45,004 nt of DNA from NCBI GenBank assembly GCA_024635715.1, contig JAGXIK010000178.1, positions 1 to 45,004 on the forward strand. The letters are read 5' to 3'. The notes under the pieces are model-generated. The model saw nothing but the letters and a program-made list of their open reading frames with translations, was not told the DNA's origin and searched no databases. Below are positions 17,576-26,931 of this stretch, piece by piece; position 1 is the first letter of the stretch; every line of letters starts with the position of its first letter. Origin of the DNA: Gillisia sp. (GTDB lineage Bacteria; Bacteroidota; Bacteroidia; Flavobacteriales; Flavobacteriaceae). The translations under genes and the position numbers were made by a program.

Positions 17576-19199
17576 ACTTCAACCCTTTCAAATTATCTTG
17601 AATCTCTTTTTCCAGACTTTTCGATTCAGCAAAAAGTATTTCCAAATTACTTTCAAAACTGTTCATTTTCGTTTTAAATTCTTCCGCAGTAATATCTATA
17701 TAGTCTATTTTTACTTCAAAATATTGTCCTGCACTTAGGCTATAGTTCTTGGCTTTTATATCGTCATAACTCACTACTACAGAGAAATCGTCTTTTGCTT
17801 CTTTATTTACAAAAGTGTTGATGATTTTGTCTTCTTCATTATCCGATAACAAGGTCTTTTGATTTTTTCCTTCTTTAACTGTGGTTCCTAAATTAGAGGC
17901 ATCTAACAAAACTACATCACCTTTATTGGCGGCATCTAAAAATATGATAGACACATTAGTGCCTGTAGTGGCAAAAATATTAGAAGGCATACTCACTACA
18001 CCTGCCAACATTTTACTGTCCACAATTTTCTCGCGTATCTTTTTTTCAATACCAGATTGTGCAGTAATAAAACCTGTTGGTACTACAATGGCGGCCTTTC
18101 CTGTTCCATCTTTAAGTGAATAAATAATATGTTGTAAAAACAAGGTATAGATGGACATACTTTCCTTTTTCTTGGTAGGTACGTTTGGAATTCCTGCAAA
18201 AAAACGGGCTTTGTTTTCTTTTTTATTCAGTGTGTCTACATCATCTGCAAAATCTAACTTAAACGGTGGATTACTTACGATGTAGTCAAAATGGCGCAAT
18301 TTGCCATCCTTTTTGTGATATGGGTCGGTCATGGTATTGCCCTGTATCACATTCTCAATACTATGTACCAAGTTGTTCAAGACCAAATTTAAACGTAAGA
18401 GGTTAGAGGATTTCTGTGAGATATCTTGTGAATATACCGTACATTTTTCAGGACCAATGGCGTGTGCCAAATTCATTAATAATGTTCCAGAACCTGCACT
18501 TGGGTCGTAAATAGTCACGTTACTAGTTGGTTCTGGCACCAAAATATTGGCTATGATTTTTGACACGGCATGTGGTGTGTAATACTCGGCATATTTTCCA
18601 CCAGCATCGGAGTTGTAGTCTTTAATTAAGTATTCAAATATGGTAGAGAAAAAGTCAAACCCTTCTCCCATAATATTTTCAAAATTGAAAATCACCAACT
18701 TATTAAATAAGGCTACTGCAAAACCATCGCGCTTACTACTTACGTATTCCGTAAGACGGTCAAAGAGTTGTATTTTTTGTCCGTCTTCTGTCTTTACAGC
18801 AAATAAATCGTTATTAAGTACTGCAATATCAATTAAAGTGTCATCTACCATTTTAGCAAAATCAGGTTCGTTTTGTCTGTCAAACAAATACCCAATTAAA
18901 TGGTGTGGTTTTAAAAAGGCAGTGTCTTCACCCAATTGAAATTGTAACATATTATAGTCCCCATCTTTCATTTTGGCAAGTTCGGCTTCCCAATTTTCAC
19001 TTGTTGCCAGTTCTGGTTTTAACTTTTTTACTTCATAAGCAAACTTGTCGTTTAAAAACTTATATAAAAAGATTTGGCTTATAATTTTAAATTCATTCCC
19101 ATCATTTCCTAATCCATAACTTGCACAAACAGCTTTAAGCTCGTCTATAAGTGTTTTTGTTTTGGTAACAAAGGGTTGCTTGTTAATGTCTTTTGTCAT
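17568..19199 (-). CDS. hsdM: Type I restriction modification methylase HsdM
   Basis: The 543-aa protein shows an N-terminal helical HsdM_N domain (LKAVCASYGLGNDGNEFK onward), a SAM-binding motif DPSAGSGTLL near residue 231, and the adenine-methylase motif NPPF near residue 310, both intact. It would methylate adenine in the HsdS target and is required for restriction. It overlaps hsdR by four bases (ATGA at 19196-19199) and hsdS by eight, so the three subunits are translationally coupled. Intact motifs here contrast with the degenerate ones in the 14019-16274 protein. Confidence 0.94.
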   Translation of the reverse strand: MTKDINKQPFVTKTKTLIDELKAVCASYGLGNDGNEFKIISQIFLYKFLNDKFAYEVKKLKPELATSENWEAELAKMKDGDYNMLQFQLGEDTAFLKPHHLIGYLFDRQNEPDFAKMVDDTLIDIAVLNNDLFAVKTEDGQKIQLFDRLTEYVSSKRDGFAVALFNKLVIFNFENIMGEGFDFFSTIFEYLIKDYNSDAGGKYAEYYTPHAVSKIIANILVPEPTSNVTIYDPSAGSGTLLMNLAHAIGPEKCTVYSQDISQKSSNLLRLNLVLNNLVHSIENVIQGNTMTDPYHKKDGKLRHFDYIVSNPPFKLDFADDVDTLNKKENKARFFAGIPNVPTKKKESMSIYTLFLQHIIYSLKDGTGKAAIVVPTGFITAQSGIEKKIREKIVDSKMLAGVVSMPSNIFATTGTNVSIIFLDAANKGDVVLLDASNLGTTVKEGKNQKTLLSDNEEDKIINTFVNKEAKDDFSVVVSYDDIKAKNYSLSAGQYFEVKIDYIDITAEEFKTKMNSFESNLEILFAESKSLEKEIQDNLKGLKYE

Positions 19200-22100
19200 G
19201 CGATTTTACCGTGGTATTCGTTAAGATATTCCTCTACTATCAGGTCGCGTATAAATTCAACGGTTTCAAAATCCAATTGGGTATCATTGGTTTTTTGAAA
19301 TTCGTTAAAAACTAGTTTAGCCACCACACGTGCAAAATAACTTTCATTATTTAAACTATCGTTTCTATCGAGTACAGCAATATCGGTTTGTTCTTTAATT
19401 TTTTGTAAGGCTTCAATAATGGCAGTTTTTAATTGAGAAGGTCTGCCAGCTTCTACTAATCGTTTTTGAACACGTGCATATTTGGCATCGCCTTCATATT
19501 TATCTTTTAATAAATCATTTCGTCTGTTTAGTTCTTTAATTTTTTCATGAATGGATTTTAATGAGGTGATGTTGGTTTGCATCTCGTCTTGAGACACTTC
19601 ATTCAGGTTTTTATTATCGAATAAGCGACGTAGTTCTTCATACAAACTTATCCATTCTGGGTCTTTCGAATCGAAATTACCACCTAATGCTTCCCTGGTT
19701 TTCTTGAGAATATCTTTTAATTCACCTGCGAGTACTAACTCGCTTTCACCAATTTTTTTAAAACCAAAAACAATATCTTCTAAGGCTATGTTTAGTAGAT
19801 TACCAACCTCTTCATTTTGCTCTAATGCATCTTTGGCGTTAATCAATGCTAAATGATTGGTAGCCTCAATACGAAGCTCTCCAAGTTTTCTAAAATCGAT
19901 ACGTTCTAGCAATTCATATTCACCAACCAAACGGATGATATTATACAAAACACGAGCATCTTCCAAGGATTTTTTGATGCGTTGCATTTCGCCTTGGTCA
20001 CTTATTTGAGAAATTTGAGAAGAGAAGTTTTCGGCATTTTTCAAATCAAAATCAGCCAATGCTTCCTTAATATCTCGAATAGATATTTCCATTTCTTCAC
20101 GCGACATAAAGAGGTTAGAATAACTTTCCATTTCATCACCTAAAACTCCTTGAAGCTCATCAAAATAGGCGCGATTGGTTTTATCAAACTCATTAGAGAT
20201 ATCTGCAAAATCAACGACGTGTCCGTATTTATAATTTTTATATTTGCGATTCACACGTGTGAGGGCTTGTAATAAGTTATGCGCTTTAATCACACGTCCT
20301 AAATAGATTTTTTTTAAGCGTTTAGCATCAAAACCAGTTAATAGCATGTTATACACAAACAGGATGTCAATTTTGCCAGCTTTAAAATCGTCTCGCCATG
20401 TGCCAAGTTCATCTTTACTTCCAGAATCATAAAGAATAAGCGCAGCTTTTTTAATACGATATTCTTCTTTGAGAATGGTTTTATATTTTGCACCAGGTTC
20501 GGCAGCCATTGGTAGGGACTCTGCTATTTCTGGGCTAGTATAAACTTTATTGAAAATACTGAATAGCTCTTGTGCTTGTTCACTACTAGCGCAAATAACC
20601 ATTGCTCCAATAGACCCATCACTATTGCGTTGCCTGAAATCTTGAAAATCTTTAACAATGTAATCAAGCATTGGTGCCACAAACGAAGGATGTGCGTACA
20701 CTTGCTTTTTTTGAGCGTCCCCTTTTTTGATTTCTAAATCATCCAGAATTTTTTTGAACTTAACCTTATACTCGGTTTCAATTTCCTCTCGGATAAGTTT
20801 AAGCGTATAACCATCAGCAATCGATTTGTTGTAATAGTATTTATGGATATAATCACCAAAAAGATGTTTAGATTTTAAACTGTCGCCAATTAATGGTGTT
20901 CCAGTCAACCCTATTTTTATTGCGTTACGATCTGATTGCTCCAAATTTGCTAAAAAACTACCCTCTGGATTATAGCTACGATGTACTTCATCTAGAATGT
21001 AAACACGTTGTATGTTGATGTTATAATCTGTGGTGGTACTCACACTTGGGTCATCTTCAAACTTCTGAATGTTCACCACCGTGATTTCACGTTTGCCTTT
21101 GTCATTGTTAACAGCCGTTGTTTTCTTTAAATCTGCCACAAACTCATCTCTGGAGTTTACGGTGTGTACTTTTAAGCCACGTGCTGTAAATTCATCTCTC
21201 GCTTGCGAGAGTAAATCCAAACGGTCTACAATAAAATAGAACTTTGGAATAATGTGTTGTTTCTGGTAGTAGTCTGTGAGGAAATGAACGTTGTAATACG
21301 CCAAAGCAGTTTTTCCACTTCCTTGAGTATGCCAAATAATCCCCTTACGAATACCATTATTTAGTTTTTCTTCAATTGCTTTTGTGGCAAACAATTGTGG
21401 GTAACGCATGATATGTTTTTCCAGCCCATTATGTTCTTTAACATATGCTAAACTGTATTGCAAAATAAATTTAAGTCTGTCTTTGGAAAGCATCGAGGTT
21501 AAAATGCCATTGGTTGCAGAATTTGGGTTCTTGTTTGTAATATATTCTGCGCTATTTTTTATCGCTTGATAATTAGTGTCTTTTAACAAGAACTCTTCAA
21601 CGTCTATATCTATAGGCTTTAATTCTTTTGATAAATTAAATCCAATTTCTTCTCTAAAATAGTTGAAGTGCAAATTGTGGTAAGATGCAGAAGCATAGTA
21701 AGCACCTTGCCATGGTTCAATTTCGTTATCATCATAGTCCATATTATTGGAAAAGATCATAAACTGGGTCAAGTTGACAAACTTTCTAAATTTCTTATTT
21801 TTAAAACGACTATTAATTCTGTCCCTTTCAGCAATAACACCATTTCGGTTATTTGGTTTTTTTACCTCTATAAATGCCAAAGGCATTCCATTTATCAATG
21901 TAATAATATCCGGTCTAAAATTATCCTCGCCATTTTTATAAGGCAACTCTGTCACAACATGGAACTCGTTATTTTCAAATTTTTCGAAATCAATAAGCTT
22001 AATACCAGACCTGTTGGTTAACATTTCAAAAAATACTTTACCTAAATCTTCGTTTTCAAGCGTCAAGCTAACTTCTTGGTATAACCTATCAATATCGTCT

Positions 22101-22267
22101 TTAGATATTCCTTTATTTATTTTAGCAATAGCCTCATTAAAGATATCTCGGAAAATGTTTGTTTCCTCATCCCACACTTCATTTTTAAGAGATAGGTATT
22201 TATAGCCCAAGCGCGTAAGATGTAGAATAGCAGGTAATTTTACTCGGGAGTCTTCGTTGAAAGTCAT
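19196..22267 (-). CDS. hsdR: Type I restriction endonuclease HsdR
   Basis: The chosen ATG at 22267 gives 1023 aa, beginning MTFNEDSRVKLPAILHLTRLG, the usual start of this HsdR group. An in-frame ATG at 22387 would add 40 hydrophobic, proline-rich residues unlike the family. The nuclease motif is D120 (FRPD) with E134 and K136 (FIEVKKP). The helicase part has Walker A TQGSGKT near 315, DEVHRSY and LTGTPL, then the second RecA-like domain ending with RALTRVNR-type motif VI sequence. It translocates DNA and cuts unmodified DNA in complex with HsdM and HsdS. It is the first gene of the six-gene minus-strand operon. Confidence 0.93.
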   Translation of the reverse strand: MTFNEDSRVKLPAILHLTRLGYKYLSLKNEVWDEETNIFRDIFNEAIAKINKGISKDDIDRLYQEVSLTLENEDLGKVFFEMLTNRSGIKLIDFEKFENNEFHVVTELPYKNGEDNFRPDIITLINGMPLAFIEVKKPNNRNGVIAERDRINSRFKNKKFRKFVNLTQFMIFSNNMDYDDNEIEPWQGAYYASASYHNLHFNYFREEIGFNLSKELKPIDIDVEEFLLKDTNYQAIKNSAEYITNKNPNSATNGILTSMLSKDRLKFILQYSLAYVKEHNGLEKHIMRYPQLFATKAIEEKLNNGIRKGIIWHTQGSGKTALAYYNVHFLTDYYQKQHIIPKFYFIVDRLDLLSQARDEFTARGLKVHTVNSRDEFVADLKKTTAVNNDKGKREITVVNIQKFEDDPSVSTTTDYNINIQRVYILDEVHRSYNPEGSFLANLEQSDRNAIKIGLTGTPLIGDSLKSKHLFGDYIHKYYYNKSIADGYTLKLIREEIETEYKVKFKKILDDLEIKKGDAQKKQVYAHPSFVAPMLDYIVKDFQDFRQRNSDGSIGAMVICASSEQAQELFSIFNKVYTSPEIAESLPMAAEPGAKYKTILKEEYRIKKAALILYDSGSKDELGTWRDDFKAGKIDILFVYNMLLTGFDAKRLKKIYLGRVIKAHNLLQALTRVNRKYKNYKYGHVVDFADISNEFDKTNRAYFDELQGVLGDEMESYSNLFMSREEMEISIRDIKEALADFDLKNAENFSSQISQISDQGEMQRIKKSLEDARVLYNIIRLVGEYELLERIDFRKLGELRIEATNHLALINAKDALEQNEEVGNLLNIALEDIVFGFKKIGESELVLAGELKDILKKTREALGGNFDSKDPEWISLYEELRRLFDNKNLNEVSQDEMQTNITSLKSIHEKIKELNRRNDLLKDKYEGDAKYARVQKRLVEAGRPSQLKTAIIEALQKIKEQTDIAVLDRNDSLNNESYFARVVAKLVFNEFQKTNDTQLDFETVEFIRDLIVEEYLNEYHGKIA

Positions 22268-22487
22268 AAATTGGTTAGTTCTAAAGTTTTGGTTGCTCCA
22301 ATAGAAATAACCTGCAGGGGGGTTATTTGTGGGACAATTTAAGAAAAAGAAACTGAAAGTTAAGAAAGCGTGAAGAAGAATATCCATTATGTCGGAAGTA
22401 TAGTCTTTAACAGTTATCTAAATTAAATACTTAATAGAATATTAACTAATATTGGAGAAAAGAAGGGATATTCAGAAAATTAGAAAT

Positions 22488-23180
22488 ATGGATTTACAAC
22501 TGATTCAAACAAGTAAACTTTACGACTCTATTAACCGTAATAGTAAAAACCTTCGGAAAAATATTGTCCTACTTAGTTATATAAGAGCAATAAATAAAGA
22601 TACTTTCGAAATAGAGTTAGTTCAAAAGAGGTGTGTGGATAGACGAATATTCACGGGAAGATATGTTTTGCCCGATATCAAACGCGGGCATTATTCTTTG
22701 CTTTTTAACAAGTTAACATTTACATGTGAAGGGCTAATAGAGGCGCTACCTGAACTGAAATTAGATTACCATTTTTTACAAGATATTCTAAAAAAAGGTA
22801 GCCAGTATATTCTTGGAAAGCCCGCGGTATTTGTATCTTTTAATACTATCACCAAATTTTATCGCTCTGATATTGATCAGATTCAAACTCCCATTATTAT
22901 GGTCAAAGAGTATACCCGGGAAGAACTTAAAAATATTGATAATATTAAAGAGCTATGTAGTGAGGGCAGGGGTAGAGACGAATTGTTTAATGAAGAGAAC
23001 ATCCTGAAGGAGGATTATTCACCTGTTATTGATGGCAATACGGGAGAAGTGATCTATAGATTCACCAAAACAAGTTTTGTAGAAGAAAATTTATCTGATC
23101 GAATAATTGAATACAAACTGAATGAACGAGATTATGAAAAGATAAAATCAGGTCAAAATTATTTGAGTTGGGAATGGTGA
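22488..23180 (+). CDS. Stand-alone paralogue of the exonuclease N-terminal domain
   Basis: The ATG at 22488 gives 230 aa; an in-frame TTG at 22452 would add 12. I do not recognise the family, but the protein aligns along its length with residues 1-215 of the next gene product. Shared features are an EVEICQKR/EIELVQKR strand, a YSLLFNKLTF/YTLLFDHITF strand, a central TPIIMV/TPVITV segment, and a DGNTGEVIYRFTKTSFVEEN/DGSTGERIYRIPRTQFIEDN motif. It lacks the exonuclease part. It is divergent from hsdR across a 220-base gap and 44 bases before its paralogue. It may be a partner or regulator of the exonuclease, or a decoy for the same ligand; all of this is inference. Confidence 0.75.
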   Translation: MDLQLIQTSKLYDSINRNSKNLRKNIVLLSYIRAINKDTFEIELVQKRCVDRRIFTGRYVLPDIKRGHYSLLFNKLTFTCEGLIEALPELKLDYHFLQDILKKGSQYILGKPAVFVSFNTITKFYRSDIDQIQTPIIMVKEYTREELKNIDNIKELCSEGRGRDELFNEENILKEDYSPVIDGNTGEVIYRFTKTSFVEENLSDRIIEYKLNERDYEKIKSGQNYLSWEW

Positions 23181-23224
23181 AATGAATAATAAAATAGAAA
23201 CGATAAGAACAAATATATCTATTT

Positions 23225-24511
23225 ATGACTTTTAAAAAAATATGGAGAACCGATTTACAAGCGCAAATACTTAGTAAAAAGGATGACCTGAAAAAGGATG
23301 TTGTAATAGTAACCAGTGTAATGAAATGCTATGCCTTTAAAGATCATATAGCTGTCCGGGATCTTTTAGAGGTCGAGATATGTCAAAAGAGGCTTTTAAA
23401 AGATCCGTCACCAATTGGAAGGATTGCTAATAAAGAATACACATTACTCTTTGATCACATAACGTTCGCATCTGGTGAAGAATTATTAAGTGCACTTCCC
23501 GATTTTAAAGCGACAAAAGAAGAACTATTCGAAATTTGGAGAAAGAGTACAGAATCTGGATTAAATGGACCCAAAGTTTATGTAAAAACGCTTTTCACTC
23601 TTCCTTCAATAAAACTTGAAGATGATAATGAGGTAGTTACTCCAGTTATAACCGTGATAGAACTTGTGGAATCCAAGGTGGATAATTACTTAATGTTTAC
23701 TGATAACAGCACTTTTATAAGAAACATGCAGGATTTTGTTTTAAAAATTAACGGGGAATTTGTAGTAGATGGTAGTACTGGAGAAAGGATCTATAGAATT
23801 CCGAGGACTCAATTTATAGAAGATAATCCAAAAGATATTTTTATAAAAAATAAGGTTTTAGAGTCAGAGTTTTCAGAAAGAGTTAATAAAGCAAATACGT
23901 TAGAGAAAGCTACCGAAATTTTTGAAGAGTATAAAAATGGATCATACTTATTTTTTGACACAGAAACTACGGGTCTGCCCAAAAATTGGAATGCTTCAGT
24001 TACAGATTTAGATAATTGGCCACGATTAGTGCAATTAGCATACTTATTTTATGATAAAAACGGTAACAGAATTACTGGGGGAAGTTTTATCATTAAACCC
24101 CAGGGATTCCAAATTTCTGCGGAAGTTTCCAAAGTTCATCGAATTTCTCATTATAAGGCCTTAACCGAGGGGAGAGAGATTAAGGAAGTATTGCAAGAAT
24201 TCTATGGATTGCTTAACAAAGCAGAATTTCTTGTGGCTCATAATATTGCCTTTGATGAGAAAATAATGGGTGCAGAATTTTTAAGAGCAAATTATAAATA
24301 TCCTTTCTCCGAAAAAAAGAAAATATGCACAATGAAAAGTTCTACAGATTATTGTGCGATAAGTGGGGCCTTCGGTTATAAGTATCCGAAACTTTCTGAC
24401 TTGTATTTTAAATTGTTTAGGGAATCATTGAATGAAGCTCACGATGCTTCAGTCGATATTGAAGCTACGGCAAAATGTTTTTGGGCATTGAGAAGACTTG
24501 ACAAAATATAG
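23225..24511 (+). CDS. DEDDh 3'-5' exonuclease with unknown N-terminal domain
   Basis: The 428-aa protein has an unknown N-terminal domain (1-215), a helical linker, and a DnaQ/PolC-type exonuclease domain (238-428). The catalytic set is complete: D245 and E247 (FFDTETTG), D344 (AHNIAFDEK), and H406 with D411 (AHDASVD). It should remove nucleotides from 3' ends of DNA or RNA. The N-terminal domain is shared with the separate upstream protein. Restriction operons often have nucleases nearby; here the pair is divergent from hsdR, so it may form its own operon. A weak hairpin at 24517-24537 follows the stop codon. RNase T or epsilon-like functions cannot be separated by eye. Confidence 0.85.
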   Translation: MTFKKIWRTDLQAQILSKKDDLKKDVVIVTSVMKCYAFKDHIAVRDLLEVEICQKRLLKDPSPIGRIANKEYTLLFDHITFASGEELLSALPDFKATKEELFEIWRKSTESGLNGPKVYVKTLFTLPSIKLEDDNEVVTPVITVIELVESKVDNYLMFTDNSTFIRNMQDFVLKINGEFVVDGSTGERIYRIPRTQFIEDNPKDIFIKNKVLESEFSERVNKANTLEKATEIFEEYKNGSYLFFDTETTGLPKNWNASVTDLDNWPRLVQLAYLFYDKNGNRITGGSFIIKPQGFQISAEVSKVHRISHYKALTEGREIKEVLQEFYGLLNKAEFLVAHNIAFDEKIMGAEFLRANYKYPFSEKKKICTMKSSTDYCAISGAFGYKYPKLSDLYFKLFRESLNEAHDASVDIEATAKCFWALRRLDKI

Positions 24512-24720
24512 ACATTTTTTAGAATTACTATCTAAAAGTCCAAGTTGCAAAATTGGATTTGCTTCATTGGGCATGTTGCACTTGTAATCACTATTATGCT
24601 TTATTATATTTCACTTTATAACCTAATCTTCCATTTTTTCAGTTGCTAATTATAACTGAGTAAATAAATTCACAAAATATTTTTTTTAAATTTTTTCCAG
24701 GTCATAATTGTGTTTATACA

Positions 24721-24899
24721 AACCACCCTATGGCAAGCCCCCCACTCATTTCTGCGATGGGGATATCCCCCGCCCCTCAAGCATTGTCATCTAAATTCTT
24801 ACCTGTATAAAAAAACCAAGGTGAAAGCTGTGTTTTCTTCTGGTTTACGATAGTGATTAATAAAAATTAATTTTGGTTCAATTTTAAAACTCAAAAACA
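24721..24899 (+). promoter_or_regulatory. GC-rich repeated leader, copy A
   Basis: This region closely matches 26313-26420 and, more weakly, 41410-41583. Shared blocks are GGCAAGCCCCCCACTCATTT, a G4/C5 hairpin (GGGGATATCCCC), CCGCCC, then AAGGTGAAAGCTGTG, and finally ACTCAAAAACAA before an ATG. In a very AT-rich surrounding the G/C runs stand out. Copies B and C precede the 131-aa gene; copy A precedes a 12-codon remnant of that gene. It could be a structured leader RNA, an attenuator, or an origin. The bases from 24512 to 24720 hold nothing I can support beyond the weak hairpin. Confidence 0.55.
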
Positions 24900-24938
24900 A
24901 TGGCAAAAACCCTTTACCAAAAAGAAAGACCTATGTAG
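24900..24938 (+). pseudogene. Remnant of the 131-aa leader-associated gene
   Basis: A 12-codon frame, MAKTLYQKERPM then TAG, follows leader copy A at the same spacing at which copies B and C precede their ORFs. It aligns codon for codon with MVRIINYKERVR, the start of the proteins at 26479 and 41584. The rest of the gene is missing, so this is a decayed or recombined 5' end. The alternative is a short leader peptide. Confidence 0.5.
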
Positions 24939-24965
24939 TTCGAAAAAATTTGTTATTTTAGCTGT

Positions 24966-25175
24966 ATGAATGTTTCAAAAAGAAAGCTAAGCTTTTTAAA
25001 ATCTGATTTACCTCTCACGAGTAAAAGAGCTCGATATATTTTTAGCAAACCTGAGGAATCTAAGAACTTGCTAGACGCCGTTAGGGCTAATCGTAATCTA
25101 GCGAAGGGACAACAGCCTCAAACTATACATTTTGCATCAGAAAAAGTTGCTAAGAATTTAGTGAATATGGGCTAG
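24966..25175 (+). CDS. Small basic protein upstream of a membrane protein
   Basis: This 69-aa protein is strongly basic, starts MNVSKRKLSFLKSDLPL, and has no membrane segment. I do not recognise the family. It lies seven bases before the membrane-protein gene at 25183, so the two are probably one operon. The pair is enclosed by leader copies A and B and is absent from element 2, which suggests a small cargo cassette. Small basic partner plus membrane protein is a common toxin-antitoxin or defence layout, but there is no direct evidence here. Confidence 0.6.
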   Translation: MNVSKRKLSFLKSDLPLTSKRARYIFSKPEESKNLLDAVRANRNLAKGQQPQTIHFASEKVAKNLVNMG

Positions 25176-25182
25176 GAAGATT

Positions 25183-25962
25183 ATGAATATTGCTCTTTCA
25201 ACTGTATTCATTTTCCTTGTTCTTCTACCAGGAATAGTTTTTCGCAAGTTTTATTATACTGAAGAATTTTCAAAGCAGTATTTTAAACAAAATTTCTTTA
25301 GTGTCTTTTTTTCCTCCTTCGTTCCAAGCGCACTTATACATATACTCCTTTCTGGAGTGGTGGGAATTTTCGGATATATCGTAAGGCTTGATTTGATAGG
25401 CCAGATGTTGACTGCCAAAGACTTTCCTGAAAATGCCTTTTCCAACCTACAAGATAATAGAATTGAAGTAGCAAGTTATTTTATAGCTTCCGTTTTAATA
25501 GGATTAATTAGCGGGTATTTCTCAAAAAAAATAGTGAGACATTTTTTATGGGACACAAAGTACAAACTATTTAGATTTAGAAATGCCTGGCATTATATAT
25601 TTTCCGGGGAATTTTTTGATTTTCCTCGCGCATCATTTGATCTTCTTGAGGATGAGGTTGAGAATATAGATTTTGTGTATGTGGATGCTTTAATTGAAAG
25701 TCCAGAGGGATCTATTATTTATGATGGCGCTCTTGTAGATTATGAACTTTCTAACGATGGTGGCTTGGAGAGTATTACCCTAAAGAATGCCCAACGACGT
25801 ATGATGAATGATGATGATAAAAAAAACTATTATGATATTCCTGGCCATATTCTTATCATTCCTTATAAATCAATCATTAACTTGAATTTTTCCTATTATC
25901 GATTGAGAGAAATCGAAGGTAATGAGGATGAGATAGAGATTATTCCAGAGCTTGTTAAATAA
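25183..25962 (+). CDS. Membrane protein, possibly DUF6338-like
   Basis: The 259-aa protein has three likely membrane segments: residues 4-20 (ALSTVFIFLVLLPGIVF), about 37-66, and about 100-115 (IASVLIGLISGYF). A cytoplasmic domain of about 140 residues follows, rich in beta strands and acidic residues (FVYVDALIESPEGSIIYDGALVDYEL). The LPGIVFRK start and the strand pattern recall DUF6338-type proteins, but I hold this loosely. A membrane anchor with a soluble sensor domain fits cargo that acts on the envelope. It follows the 69-aa gene by seven bases. Confidence 0.65.
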   Translation: MNIALSTVFIFLVLLPGIVFRKFYYTEEFSKQYFKQNFFSVFFSSFVPSALIHILLSGVVGIFGYIVRLDLIGQMLTAKDFPENAFSNLQDNRIEVASYFIASVLIGLISGYFSKKIVRHFLWDTKYKLFRFRNAWHYIFSGEFFDFPRASFDLLEDEVENIDFVYVDALIESPEGSIIYDGALVDYELSNDGGLESITLKNAQRRMMNDDDKKNYYDIPGHILIIPYKSIINLNFSYYRLREIEGNEDEIEIIPELVK

Positions 25963-26294
25963 GAAATTCAAGAAACGTGAATTTTACTGTTCATAACCCT
26001 CTTCCTCTCTAGGTTATCAGTTTTTATCGCTGACATTATCCAAGATTGAAACCTGAATTTTATATGATAGTGATTATCTTCACCTTCGATATCAATAATA
26101 ATTGAGCTTGCTCTTATTTTTTAAAATCGGTGAGGGATTATGTAATTCTCCTTTTCTGCCTCTTCTTGTTTATCCTCCAATCAGCAGCATTATTTATCAT
26201 TTTGCAACATTCAATAATCCGTATTTTTTTAGAGTCTGTCAATAGAACTAATAAAAAGGATTAGTGATATGCAAAATTTTTTTAAAAATAATGC
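25963..26294. other. Intergenic gap without a supported gene
   Basis: This AT-rich stretch of 332 bases between the membrane-protein gene and leader copy B has stop codons in all frames and no convincing terminator or promoter. I see nothing in it that I can support. Confidence 0.6.
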
Positions 26295-26478
26295 TTGCCT
26301 ATACCTCCTTGTGGCAAGCCCCCCACTCATTTCCGCGAAGGGGATACCCCCCCGCCCTTCAAACATTGTCATCTAAATTCTTACCAGTATAAAAAAACCA
26401 AGGTGAAAGCTGTGTTTTTCTATGGGTGGAAAATGATGTTCTGCAGGAAGGATTTATTTCAACTCAAAAACAATTATT
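26295..26478 (+). promoter_or_regulatory. GC-rich repeated leader, copy B
   Basis: Here the hairpin reads GGGGATACCCCC, with the same CAAGCCCCCCACTCATTT before it and AAGGTGAAAGCTGTG after it as in copy A. The last 20 bases before the ATG at 26479 are identical to copy C. A 66-codon frame covers this region (26295-26495), but its sequence tracks the repeat and is not kept open in copies A and C, so I do not call it a gene. Confidence 0.6.
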
Positions 26479-26874
26479 ATGGTAAGAATCATTAACTACA
26501 AGGAAAGAGTAAGGGAGGATGGTGAATCCTTTTTCGTACTTGAACTTCAGGGCGGGATCCAAATGGTAAAATCCCAACAGACTGACAAATTTTATGTTAC
26601 AGCTAAGAAAGCAACCATCCCATCAACTTTTGATGAGACAACTTGCAAAGCTTTAATTGGCACAGAACTTCCCGGAAATATAGAGAGGGTTGAGTGTGAT
26701 CAATATGACTACACTATTAAGGATACCGGTGAAATCATTCAGCTTGATTACAGGTATGAGTACTCTGAAGAAGCCAAACCCCAAGCAAAACAACCTGTGG
26801 ATAAATCGAGAGCCACAGTTGAAGACATAATGAAAATGAGCCAACGCAACTTCTCTGCGAATGGAGTACAATAA
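26479..26874 (+). CDS. Conserved 131-aa backbone protein, element 1 copy
   Basis: The protein starts MVRIINYKERVREDGESFF and has a beta-rich N-terminal part (1-65), a segment with paired valines and cysteine (ELPGNIERVECDQYDYTI), and a flexible acidic-to-basic C-terminal tail ending FSANGVQ. I do not recognise the family. It is nearly identical to the 41584-41978 product; differences cluster at about residues 70-105. It is always preceded by the GC-rich leader and followed by the RadC-like gene 57 bases on. Similar small proteins lie in Bacteroidota element backbones, and a ssDNA-binding or regulatory role would be a guess. Confidence 0.75.
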   Translation: MVRIINYKERVREDGESFFVLELQGGIQMVKSQQTDKFYVTAKKATIPSTFDETTCKALIGTELPGNIERVECDQYDYTIKDTGEIIQLDYRYEYSEEAKPQAKQPVDKSRATVEDIMKMSQRNFSANGVQ

Positions 26875-26931
26875 TTGGGAAGGATTGGCAGGGAAATTCC
26901 TGCTGATCCTTTCTTTTCAAAAACCAGAGAG

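Noticed and set aside
7996-22267. BREX or DISARM system
   Set aside because: No PglZ, BrxC, BrxL, DrmA or DrmB-like protein is present; the first three genes are ordinary type I hsdRMS.
22268-22387. 40-residue N-terminal extension of HsdR
   Set aside because: The extension is hydrophobic and proline-rich, unlike HsdR starts; MTFNEDSRVKLP at 22267 fits the family.
26295-26495. 66-codon plus-strand frame in leader copy B
   Set aside because: It is only the repeated leader read in one frame, is not open in copies A and C, and runs into the real start at 26479.
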